DNA of 64,000 nt from Clostridia bacterium (lineage in GTDB: Bacteria > Bacillota > Clostridia > Christensenellales > Borkfalkiaceae): NCBI GenBank assembly GCA_017407325.1, contig JAFQWV010000023.1:1-64000 (forward strand), written 5' to 3'. Below are positions 1-7,457 of this stretch, piece by piece (within the stretch, counting starts at the first letter, position 1; the number at the start of each line of letters is the position of its first letter). Made by a program: the position numbers and the translations under genes. Under the pieces are notes generated by a model. That model did not search any database, was not told where the DNA came from, and saw nothing but the letters and a program-made list of their open reading frames with translations.

Positions 1-607
1 GTAGCAACGTCGTTTCGTTAAACTTTTTAGTAAATTCGTTGTAATATCCTATTAGGTCCGTTCTTTCCTTCCACATTGGTTGAACGGGTACGATAGTTGA
101 CGGATTTTGTAAAAACTCACCAAGCGCAAACGCTAGCGACGTTTTACCCGTACCCGACATACCTTGCATTACTACTATTTTTGTTACTGCCAGACTTGCT
201 ACGAATTTTCTTATGTCTTCTATATCATAGTAAAGCCCAAGCTTTGATGCAGAAAAATTCCTAAACCGTTCGCAAAAGCTTGATAGCGTTACAGTCTTAT
301 CAAACTCGACAGGCTTTTTTAAAGCTTGCTCTCGGTCGGTTTTTGTCAGCATAAAAAATCTTTCACCACTATCTGGCTTTTTCTTATCCTTCTTTTCTTC
401 AGGCTTTGGCAAACTAGCCGAATTTTCTATAATTGCTTTTGTCTTTTCGCCTTTTCTGCTTTCCGATATCATTACTGCAAGAATAAGCGAAACAACTGCA
501 ACGATTAAAAGTATTACGTATATGATAATCGCAGCTTTACTGGATATTATCAACCAAAACAGAGAAGAACCGCTTACAACGTCTAAAAGGTTATAAAAAT
601 TAATCAT
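1..607 (-). CDS. McrB-like AAA+ ATPase with N-terminal membrane anchor (partial)
   Basis: The ATG at 607 opens a frame that runs off the left edge, with about 202 residues visible. After a short N-terminus there is one strong membrane segment (about residues 25-47, rich in I/V/L/A), then a charged K/E/P linker and a cytoplasmic ATPase domain. The P-loop reads GMSGTGKTSL, followed by PVQPMWKERTDLIGYYN. This 'P-x-W-x-D-R-x-D-L-x-G-Y-Y-N' block is typical of the McrB/dynein-related AAA_5 group. McrB itself is a GTP-driven restriction translocase, but many relatives are ATPases of unknown role, and nothing here shows a nuclease. The gene lies 12 nt downstream of the 474-aa gene on the same strand, so the two are probably co-transcribed. 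Family assignment is good; the biological role is unknown. Confidence 0.75.
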   Translation of the reverse strand, partial: MINFYNLLDVVSGSSLFWLIISSKAAIIIYVILLIVAVVSLILAVMISESRKGEKTKAIIENSASLPKPEEKKDKKKPDSGERFFMLTKTDREQALKKPVEFDKTVTLSSFCERFRNFSASKLGLYYDIEDIRKFVASLAVTKIVVMQGMSGTGKTSLAFALGEFLQNPSTIVPVQPMWKERTDLIGYYNEFTKKFNETTLL

Positions 608-619
608 GTTTCTATCCCC

Positions 620-2044
620 TTATAAAAGATTGTAAGAATTTGCAGATTTCAACGAGAGCTCGCAGTTTCCGTCACCGAGCGTGGTAAAAAGAACTTGGTC
701 AAGTTTTTTATCTGCATTTTTGATTTTGCTCTTATTGTAGCAAGCAACTATTTGCAAAAGCTTATTTGCAACAAGCTTATCAAGCACTTGATTTTCTTCC
801 TTTTTAAGCTCGACTAAACTAGCAGTATAACGCTCGAACTGTAAAAAGGTACGGTTGTCGATTGAAAAACCGACGAGACCATTGAAGTACGCTTCGATTT
901 TGTCAAGTTTTTTCCAATTTTCTAAGCTCAATCCACCTTCTTGATTAACCTTTTCAACGGCATCAATAAAGCCTTTGAAAGACGGGCAAGGTTGATTTTG
1001 CAAAACTTCAAAACTTCCTACTAAGTTAGCATCGCTAAGATTTACTTCGGTTGCGTATTTAGCGTAAATATAAGTAAGTGCGTCGTTTTCTTCTTTATCT
1101 AAAACGTACCAAACGTTTTGTGGAATTGAAATATAACCTTTTTCAACGCCTTTAAGCTCTGAAAGTCTACCGTAAACGTCTAGGTTTATAGAATATCCAA
1201 CGCGTGGTGCTTTTAAGTATGATTGGAATTTCTTGAAATACTTGTCGATATTAGATAAGTCTGCACCTAAAAGCGCAATAAAGTTTAGTGCATTTTTGCG
1301 ATTAATCGCGCTATAAAGCCCTAAAGCAACGTCCGTATCTTTTCTTTCTGCTTGATTGTAAAGTAACCCTTCATAATCGGTTACGCTTTTCGTATTTTCG
1401 TTTATAAAAGTTTTAAACCCGAAAAACGCGCCTAAGATTTCAGCCATTTTAGCACGAACAGCTCTCTCACCCGACAGTAATATAAGCCTCGAAGACGCGA
1501 TAGCAGAAATTAGTTCGCATGATATATCGTCGGTAATTTCAAGACCGCACTTTCTCGAAAAAGCCGTTAGCTGGTCTTTCAGAGTAATTAGATTTACGCT
1601 CTCAGTATATTCTTCTTTGCGCTCAGAAAAAAGATTATAAAGCTCGTACATGCTTTTTGATAAAACGACAGACTCGCTCTGTTCTTCTCTACGGTTAGAA
1701 TGCTCGACAACTTGTGTCTCGCTTTGATTTTCCGTTTGAGATTTTTCGACTTGAACGCTTGCATAATTTTCGTCAGTTTGTTTACTTTTCAACAAGCGCA
1801 CTACGCCAAAAATTGCAAATAACGTCGCGCCAAAAATCAAGAAAAGACAAAACAAACCTAAGATAAGCGAACCGACTGCCGTGCCTATCTTTTGGTTATT
1901 TGCACTCTCTAAAATGCGCGTAACGGAAAATGCCCAACGCGCGCCGAAAAAGGCAATAATATCAGTAAATATCGCAAACGCAATAAACGCCACAAGCTTT
2001 ACCGTTTTTTCACTTTTGGTTTTTGCTGTAAACAATCTGTCCAT
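620..2044 (-). CDS. Two-TM protein with a degenerate AAA-like domain, partner of the McrB-like ATPase
   Basis: This 474-aa protein has two N-terminal membrane segments (about residues 16-45 and 55-84), an acidic/Gln-rich linker and a soluble domain. I recognise no named family. Aligned by eye with its downstream neighbour, LILLSGERAVRAKMAEILG falls where a P-loop would be (compare IVVMQGMSGTGKTSL). Further on, IPQNVWYVLDKEEND resembles the 'IPENVWFVGTAN' Walker B/sensor region of McrB-like ATPases. The GxxGxGK[ST] residues are missing, so it is probably a catalytically dead AAA paralogue (inference). The start is ATG at 2044, preceded by AGGAG 6 nt upstream (TAGGAGTTGTT). A promoter lies about 80 nt upstream. 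The gene forms an operon with the ATPase. Confidence 0.6.
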   Translation of the reverse strand: MDRLFTAKTKSEKTVKLVAFIAFAIFTDIIAFFGARWAFSVTRILESANNQKIGTAVGSLILGLFCLFLIFGATLFAIFGVVRLLKSKQTDENYASVQVEKSQTENQSETQVVEHSNRREEQSESVVLSKSMYELYNLFSERKEEYTESVNLITLKDQLTAFSRKCGLEITDDISCELISAIASSRLILLSGERAVRAKMAEILGAFFGFKTFINENTKSVTDYEGLLYNQAERKDTDVALGLYSAINRKNALNFIALLGADLSNIDKYFKKFQSYLKAPRVGYSINLDVYGRLSELKGVEKGYISIPQNVWYVLDKEENDALTYIYAKYATEVNLSDANLVGSFEVLQNQPCPSFKGFIDAVEKVNQEGGLSLENWKKLDKIEAYFNGLVGFSIDNRTFLQFERYTASLVELKKEENQVLDKLVANKLLQIVACYNKSKIKNADKKLDQVLFTTLGDGNCELSLKSANSYNLL

Positions 2045-2124
2045 AACAACTCCTATTCAGCCAAAAATATATACTTCGAATTTGAAAATTTGTTCAAATT
2101 TATATAAATATAACGTTATCATTA

Positions 2125-2153
2125 ATTCTATCACTAATTTAAGTCGATTGCAA
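2125..2153 (-). promoter_or_regulatory. Sigma-A promoter for the AAA-pair operon
   Basis: On the minus strand, TTGCAA (2148-2153), a 17-nt spacer and TAGAAT (2125-2130), with a TGA extension just before the -10. The palindrome ATAACGTTAT lies at the expected start-point region. The leader to the ATG is about 75 nt. Confidence 0.6.
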
Positions 2154-2159
2154 TACTTT

Positions 2160-2198
2160 TTTTAAAAAAAAGACGTAAAAGAAATATCTTTTACGTCA
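2160..2198 (-). terminator. Terminator of the azlCD operon
   Basis: The stem GACGTAAAAGA/TCTTTTACGTC (2172-2197) begins at the azlD stop codon. On the minus strand it is followed by a run of eight or more T. Confidence 0.8.
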
Positions 2199-2504
2199 AA
2201 ATGCTATTAAAATAATAAAACTTGCAAAAACCGACAGTATCGCCACAACTATTAGCGAGCGTTTTGATATAGACGCTATAAGCGCAACCGCTACACCGAC
2301 GATCGCAGAAAGGACGTTTCCCGTCGAATAAAATACAAACGGAAAAGTCATCGCGGCAAGAACTGTGTACGGAAGATAGTATAAAACAGATTTGAGATAT
2401 TCGTTTTCTATTTTTCTTCTTATAAACGCCATAGGAAGAACGCGTATAAGGTACGTAACTAGCGCCATAGTCAAAACTAAGGCAATCATTCTAATATCAC
2501 TCAT
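2196..2504 (-). CDS. azlD: AzlD-type branched-chain amino acid transport subunit
   Basis: A small hydrophobic protein of 102 aa with about four membrane segments. The motif LVTYLIRVLPMAFIRRKI and the run YYLPYTVLAAMTFPFVF are typical of the AzlD (PF05437) family. AzlD pairs with AzlC in a membrane complex that exports branched-chain amino acids, as known for the family. The chosen start (ATG at 2504) overlaps the azlC stop as ATGA and has GAGGTGG upstream. A longer in-frame start at 2534 lies inside azlC and is less likely. The gene is translationally coupled to azlC. Confidence 0.88.
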   Translation of the reverse strand: MSDIRMIALVLTMALVTYLIRVLPMAFIRRKIENEYLKSVLYYLPYTVLAAMTFPFVFYSTGNVLSAIVGVAVALIASISKRSLIVVAILSVFASFIILIAF

Positions 2505-3219
2505 CAGCGCCACCTCTTGGATAAATTTTTGCAATGATAAGCGCAGAGATTACCGCAGATATTATTATAGCAAAACCTTGACTTACACTATCTTTTAAAA
2601 GTGGAATATAGTAGAATAAACAACTTATAGCCCCACTTATTAGCACCGCAAAAAGCACTGAACGGCTTTCTTTTATAGGTGGTATTATGATAGCAATAAA
2701 CATTGCGTAAATTGCAATACCGAGCGCGCTTTGCACTTCGAACGGTAAAATCCCACCTAAAATCGCACCGACTAAAGTGCCTAACGCCCAGCATATATAC
2801 GGAAGTAAGCTTAGACCGTAAAAATAACTTTTATTTACACATCTGTTTTTAGTTACCGAAACTAAAAATATCTCGTCGGTGATAAACGCGCTTGATAGCA
2901 ATCTATTTGGCAACGAATAGTCGTCTTCAAGTTTTTGCGACAGAGTTATACTCATTAAAAAATAGCGCGCGTTTATGACTATTTGCGTTAAAATAATTTC
3001 TAAAAACCCACCTGATCTTGCAATTATCTCTAAGCCTGCAAGTTGACCTGCGCTGGTTAGGTTGGTTGCTGAAATTAGCAGTGAAATAAGTATTGGCACG
3101 CCCAAAATACTCGACTGCACGCCAAACGCAAAGCTTACCGATAGATAGCCTAAGCCTATCGGTAACCCGTCTTTAACACCTTTAGAAAAATATGAAGTTT
3201 TCTTTTCAGACTTTTCCAT
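2497..3219 (-). CDS. azlC: AzlC-type branched-chain amino acid exporter
   Basis: This is a 240-aa integral membrane protein with about eight hydrophobic segments. It carries family-typical sequences: GLPIGLGYLSVSFAFG near the N-terminus, NLTSAGQLAGLEIIA, NARYFLMSITLSQKL and SSAFITDEIFLVS. AzlC (PF03591) and AzlD together form a branched-chain amino acid exporter. No Shine-Dalgarno sequence precedes the ATG at 3219. A promoter is positioned so that transcription would start at or next to the ATG, so the mRNA is probably leaderless (inference). The operon consists of azlC and azlD and ends in a hairpin terminator. Confidence 0.9.
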   Translation of the reverse strand: MEKSEKKTSYFSKGVKDGLPIGLGYLSVSFAFGVQSSILGVPILISLLISATNLTSAGQLAGLEIIARSGGFLEIILTQIVINARYFLMSITLSQKLEDDYSLPNRLLSSAFITDEIFLVSVTKNRCVNKSYFYGLSLLPYICWALGTLVGAILGGILPFEVQSALGIAIYAMFIAIIIPPIKESRSVLFAVLISGAISCLFYYIPLLKDSVSQGFAIIISAVISALIIAKIYPRGGADE

Positions 3220-3226
3220 AAAATAT

Positions 3227-3255
3227 ATTCTATCAAAAACTTAACTTTATAGCAA
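3227..3255 (-). promoter_or_regulatory. Promoter of azlCD, predicted leaderless
   Basis: On the minus strand, TTGCTA (3250-3255), a 17-nt spacer and extended -10 TGA-TAGAAT (3227-3232). The expected start point is about 3220, one base before the ATG at 3219, and there is no ribosome site. Confidence 0.5.
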
Positions 3256-3266
3256 GCAAATGTATT

Positions 3267-3400
3267 GCAAAACAACGTTTTGCTCGATATGTTGCTTTCG
3301 CAACTCGATATGCGAAACTGCCGTTTCGCTCGATATGTGCCTACGGCACTCGATAGCAATTTTCAACTTGCGTAAAGGTCGCGAACGCTACGCGTTCCGT
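3267..3400. repeat. Palindrome array A, spacer CTCGATATG
   Basis: Six different short palindromes are separated by (C)TCGATATG: GCAAAACAACGTTTTGC, GTTGCTTTCGCAAC, CGAAACTGCCGTTTCG and GTGCCTACGGCAC. They are followed by the end module CTCGATA, a GCAA..TTGC hairpin, TAAAGGTCG and GAACGCTACGCGTTC. The array fills most of the gap between purL and azlC, on the 3' side of purL. There is no credible gene in 3220-3785. Confidence 0.85.
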
Positions 3401-3441
3401 GAAATTTTTTCTAAGGATTTTATTTGCTTATTTTATGTAAT

Positions 3442-3487
3442 AAAGCCTTAGAAACAAGGTCGGGCAACCCGACGGTTATGTATTGCT
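3442..3487. repeat. Truncated copy of the stop-codon element, fused to a GTCG hairpin
   Basis: It starts with AAAGCCTTAGAAACAAG like the full elements, then switches at once to GTCGGGCAACCCGAC and GTTATGTA. A second copy of that hairpin module (GTCGAGCAACTCGAC, GTTATGTA) lies at about 3530-3557. Related modules are at about 9003-9028 and 12880-12903. Confidence 0.7.
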
Positions 3488-3591
3488 TTAAATTTTGTTA
3501 AATTACGCGTCAGCCTACACGACTGGCAGGTCGGTCGAGCAACTCGACGGTTATGTATGGCTTTTACAAACACTCTCATATTATATGTAAT

Positions 3592-3650
3592 AAAGCCTTA
3601 GAAACAAGCAGTTCAAGGCTCTAAAAAACACTTCGGATTAGATAGACCTT
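3592..3650. repeat. Truncated copy of the stop-codon element
   Basis: Its sequence is nearly the same as the left half of the copy at 62127-62249, with outer stem AAAAAACACTTCGG. It breaks in the apical loop after AGACCTTG, where the leader TTATTTTATGTAAT of the next complete copy begins. Confidence 0.8.
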
Positions 3651-3666
3651 GCTTATTTTATGTAAT

Positions 3667-3787
3667 AAAGCCTTAGAAACAAGCAAGACAAGGCTCGAAA
3701 AGGGTGTTCGGATTGGATAGACCTTGTTGGTCATCCAAGTCGAACACCCTTTTCAGAAACGCAGTATTGCGCCGTTTATAAGGCTTT
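3667..3787. repeat. Stop-codon-linked structured element, copy 1 (3' of purL)
   Basis: The ends AAAGCCTTAGAAAC and GTTTATAAGGCTTT pair over 14 positions with one mismatch. The central hairpin has outer stem GAAAAGGGTGTTCG/CGAACACCCTTTTC and inner stem AGACC/GGTC. A small hairpin CGCA-GTAT-TGCG follows. The right end of the element includes the complement of the purL TAA stop. It could be a 3'-UTR RNA element or a non-autonomous mobile sequence. I do not recognise the family. Confidence 0.85.
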
Positions 3788-6700
3788 ATTTGAAGTAGGC
3801 TACGAGAGATTCAAATAATCCCATATCGTAATTACCGATTACGTTCTTGTATAATCCCGAACCAACACGCTCGGAGTGTCCCATTTTACCTAAGACTCTG
3901 CCGTCAGGCGATACGATACCTTCAATAGCAAGGTACGAGCCGTTAGGATTGTATTGGATATCGGTCGTAGGATTTCCGTTTAAATCGCAGTATTGAGTGA
4001 TAACTTGACCGTTTTTGACAAGTTCTTTTAAAAGTTCGTCATTTGCGATAAATCTACCTTCGCCGTGAGAGATAGGAACGCTTATAACGTCACCTACGCT
4101 AAGCTTACTTAGCCATGGCGACTTAACGGATGCTACGCGAGTGTTTACAATCTTCGATTGGTGACGAGAGATTGTGTTGAACGAAAGCGTTGCAGAATTT
4201 TCGTCAGTATCAACGATTTTACCGTAAGGTACTAAGCCGAGCTTGATAAGAGCTTGGAAACCGTTGCAAATACCGAGCATAAGACCGTCGCGATTGTCAA
4301 GTAGGTCAGAAACTGCGTCTTTTACAAGTTGGTTTCTAAAGAACGCAGTAATAAACTTACCAGAACCGTCAGGTTCGTCACCACCAGAGAAACCACCAGG
4401 AATAAAGATTGCTTGCGCCGTTTTAATAAGCTCGCTAAACTCTATGCAAGATTTTGTAATACTTTCGCTAGTTTTGTTATTGATAACGTAAACGATAGGC
4501 TCTGCCCCTGCTTTTGCGACTGCCTTTGCACTGTCGTATTCGCAGTTCGTTCCCGGGAATACCGGAATTAAAACTTTAGGCTTAGCGCATCTATAGCGCG
4601 GTTTTAAGGTACTATGCTCAGCGCAAGATACGACGCTTTCAGGCTTCTTTTCGCCTATTTCGTTGCAAGGATATACAGATTCGAGCTTGCCTTCGTAAAG
4701 GGCGTTAAGCTCGTCAAGTGATATCTTTTCGCCTTGGTATTCGATATAATTTTCGTCTGTAATAGTACCGATAACAACGCCTTCAGAATAATTTTCAACT
4801 TCTAACACGAACGAGCCGTAGTTATAGCCGAATAGTTCGTCTAAAGATAAGTCGTTAAACTTAAAGCCGAAACCGTTACCGATAGACATTTTATAAACTG
4901 CTTCTGCGATACCGCCGAAGCCTACTGCGTAGGCAGATTTTACAACGCCCTTACGCATAAGATCTGTGACAAGCTTGAAGTTTTCAATTAATGATTTTGC
5001 GATTGGTAAGCCGTCTTTATCATATTCAGGTTTAACGATAATCGCGCTATTTGACGACTTTTTGAAGTCGTTTGATACAATGTTCTTAATTTTTTCGCAA
5101 GTTACTGCAAATGAAACGAGCGTTGGTGGAACGTTGATATCTTCAAAACTTCCACTCATAGAATCTTTACCGCCGATAGCACCAATACCTAAATCTTTTT
5201 GAGCTTTAAACGCACCTAAGAGCGCTGAAAGTGGCTTACCCCAACGCTTAGAATCGCGAAGCGGTTTTTCAAAATATTCTTGGAAGGTTAAGTATACGTC
5301 AGTAAACTCTGCACCTGTTGCGATAAGTTTTGAAACGCTGTCGCAAACGGCTAGGTATGCGCCGTGGTACGGACTCTTTTCAGAGATGAACGGATTGTAG
5401 CCCCAAGCCATAAGTGAACAATCTTCGGTGTCTTTTTCTGCTTGAGAAATTTTATTTACCATTGCTTGAATTGGTGTTTTTTGATATTTTCCACCAAACG
5501 GCATAAGTACCGTGCCTGCGCCGATAGTTGAGTCAAAGCGTTCGCCAAGACCTCGCTTTGAACAAACGTTAAGGTCTGAAACGAGCGACTTAATTCCATT
5601 TGCAAAGTCCGTAGGGATATCTTTAGAAAAGGCTTGTGGATTAGCCATTTCAATATCTATATGTTTTTCTGCACCGTTAGAGTTTAAGAATTCACGGCTG
5701 ATATCAACGATAACTTTGCCGTTCCACTCCATAACGAGGCGCGCTTCTTTCGTAACGCGTGCAACGATAGTTGCTTCTAAGTTTTCTTTGTCTGCTAGCG
5801 CGATAAATTTATCTGCGTCTTTTGCTTCAACGACTACAGCCATTCTTTCTTGAGATTCGCTTATCGCAAGTTCCGTACCGTCAAGACCGTCGTACTTTTT
5901 AGGAACGGCGTTAAGGTTAATCTTTAATCCGTCTGCAAGTTCGCCGATAGCAACGGATACACCACCTGCGCCAAAGTCGTTACAACGCTTGATAAGTTTA
6001 ACGGCTTCACCGTTGCGGAAAAGACGTTGTAATTTTCTTTCTTCAGGCGCGTTACCTTTTTGAACTTCTGCACCGCAAGTTTCAATAGAACTTACCGAGT
6101 GCGATTTTGAAGATCCCGTTGCGCCACCGCAACCGTCGCGACCAGTCCTACCGCCAAGTAAAATTACTACGTCGCCGTCAGTTGGACATTCGCGTCTAAC
6201 GAACTCTTGAGGAGTTGCGCCTACAACCGCACCGATTTCCATGCGCTTAGCGACGTAACCGTCGTGATAAAGTTCGTCAACGATACCCGTTGCAAGACCT
6301 ATTTGGTTACCGTAAGAACTGTAACCTGCCGCTGCAGTTTGAACGATTTTTCTTTGTGGGAGTTTACCTTTAATCGTTTCACTTACAGGCGTAAGCGGAT
6401 TTCCTGCACCCGTTACGCGCATTGCAGAGTAAACGTATGCTCTACCTGATAACGGATCGCGAATAGCACCGCCGATACAAGTCGCAGCGCCACCGAACGG
6501 CTCGATTTCAGTCGGGTGATTGTGCGTTTCGTTCTTAAATAATAAAAGCCAATCTTCCTCTTTGCCGTCGACCGTGATTTTAATTTTAACGGTACAAGCG
6601 TTAATTTCGTCAGACTCGTCAAGTTTGGTTAAAATTCCTTTCGCCTTGAGATATCTTGCGCCGAGCGTTGCAATATCCATAAGGTTGATAGGCTTAGTTC

Positions 6701-7454
6701 TACCAAGTTCTTTGCGAGTATTTACGTATTCGTCGAAAGCCTTTTGTAAGGTTTCGTCTTCAGTTTTTACGCTGTCGATAGTCGTTAGAAAAGTCGTATG
6801 ACGGCAGTGGTCAGACCAGTAAGTGTCGATCATACGGATTTCCGTCATAGTAGGCTCGCGATTTTCAGTTTTGAAATAGTTTAGACAAACCTTGATATCG
6901 TCAAAGTCCATCGCTAAGCCCAAAGTTTTGATAATATTTTTCAATTCTGCACAAGTTGCAGTCAAAAATCCTTCGATAGACTTAACTTCTGACGGAATAT
7001 CGTAATCAATTTTTAAAGTTTTTGGAAGACTTAGTTCGCACTCTCTACACTCAACCGGGTTTATTACGAACTTTTTGATTTTTTCAACGTCGCAATCGCC
7101 TTTTATAACGTAAATCTTCGCAGATTTTACGATAGGCTTTTCAAGTTGAGATATAATTTGAATACATTGAGCGGCACTGTCAGCGCGTTGGTCGAACTGA
7201 CCAGGAAGCGGTTCAACGCCAAAAACCAAATCTTCAGTTTCTAATACTTTAAACGCATTATCAACTTGCGGTTCTGAAAAAACGGTGTTAATAACAGAAT
7301 TAAAAAGTTCTTCAGAAACGTTTTCAACGTCGTAACGATTGATTACGCGAATATCTTCAATCCCCGTTATCCCTGCAAGTTCTAATTCGTTTTTAAGTGA
7401 TTTTGCTTCGTGGCTAAATTGTTTTTTCTTTTCAACGTATATTCTATAAACCAT
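3786..7454 (-). CDS. purL: Phosphoribosylformylglycinamidine synthase, PurL-PurQ in one chain
   Basis: This enzyme converts FGAR, glutamine and ATP to FGAM, step 4 of purine synthesis. At 1222 aa it has the length of the single-chain clostridial form. From the N-terminus it carries a PurS-like region, synthase halves with MIDTYWSDHCRHTTF (about 230) and LLFKNETHNHPTEIEPFGGA, and GGKDSMSGSF in the second half. It ends with a class I glutaminase domain: FPGTNCEYDSA, the nucleophile cysteine in GLMLGICNGFQAL, and SHGEGRF for the catalytic His/Glu region. All key residues look intact. It is the last gene of the purine operon, 3 nt after purD. Its stop codon forms the edge of a structured repeat. 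Confidence 0.97.
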   Translation of the reverse strand: MVYRIYVEKKKQFSHEAKSLKNELELAGITGIEDIRVINRYDVENVSEELFNSVINTVFSEPQVDNAFKVLETEDLVFGVEPLPGQFDQRADSAAQCIQIISQLEKPIVKSAKIYVIKGDCDVEKIKKFVINPVECRECELSLPKTLKIDYDIPSEVKSIEGFLTATCAELKNIIKTLGLAMDFDDIKVCLNYFKTENREPTMTEIRMIDTYWSDHCRHTTFLTTIDSVKTEDETLQKAFDEYVNTRKELGRTKPINLMDIATLGARYLKAKGILTKLDESDEINACTVKIKITVDGKEEDWLLLFKNETHNHPTEIEPFGGAATCIGGAIRDPLSGRAYVYSAMRVTGAGNPLTPVSETIKGKLPQRKIVQTAAAGYSSYGNQIGLATGIVDELYHDGYVAKRMEIGAVVGATPQEFVRRECPTDGDVVILLGGRTGRDGCGGATGSSKSHSVSSIETCGAEVQKGNAPEERKLQRLFRNGEAVKLIKRCNDFGAGGVSVAIGELADGLKINLNAVPKKYDGLDGTELAISESQERMAVVVEAKDADKFIALADKENLEATIVARVTKEARLVMEWNGKVIVDISREFLNSNGAEKHIDIEMANPQAFSKDIPTDFANGIKSLVSDLNVCSKRGLGERFDSTIGAGTVLMPFGGKYQKTPIQAMVNKISQAEKDTEDCSLMAWGYNPFISEKSPYHGAYLAVCDSVSKLIATGAEFTDVYLTFQEYFEKPLRDSKRWGKPLSALLGAFKAQKDLGIGAIGGKDSMSGSFEDINVPPTLVSFAVTCEKIKNIVSNDFKKSSNSAIIVKPEYDKDGLPIAKSLIENFKLVTDLMRKGVVKSAYAVGFGGIAEAVYKMSIGNGFGFKFNDLSLDELFGYNYGSFVLEVENYSEGVVIGTITDENYIEYQGEKISLDELNALYEGKLESVYPCNEIGEKKPESVVSCAEHSTLKPRYRCAKPKVLIPVFPGTNCEYDSAKAVAKAGAEPIVYVINNKTSESITKSCIEFSELIKTAQAIFIPGGFSGGDEPDGSGKFITAFFRNQLVKDAVSDLLDNRDGLMLGICNGFQALIKLGLVPYGKIVDTDENSATLSFNTISRHQSKIVNTRVASVKSPWLSKLSVGDVISVPISHGEGRFIANDELLKELVKNGQVITQYCDLNGNPTTDIQYNPNGSYLAIEGIVSPDGRVLGKMGHSERVGSGLYKNVIGNYDMGLFESLVAYFK

Positions 7455-7457
7455 CTT

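Noticed and set aside
3267..3400. CRISPR array in the palindrome-rich gaps
   Set aside because: The constant part is only 7-9 nt and the changing parts are self-complementary palindromes of 10-20 nt; there is no 24-40-nt repeat, and no cas genes are in the window.
3667..3787. Integron attC sites, or a retron msr-msd, as explanation of the stop-codon element
   Set aside because: The inverted ends do not fit GTTRRRY/RYYYAAC, no integrase or reverse transcriptase is present, and the elements lie inside housekeeping operons. The comparison is kept only as a structural analogy.
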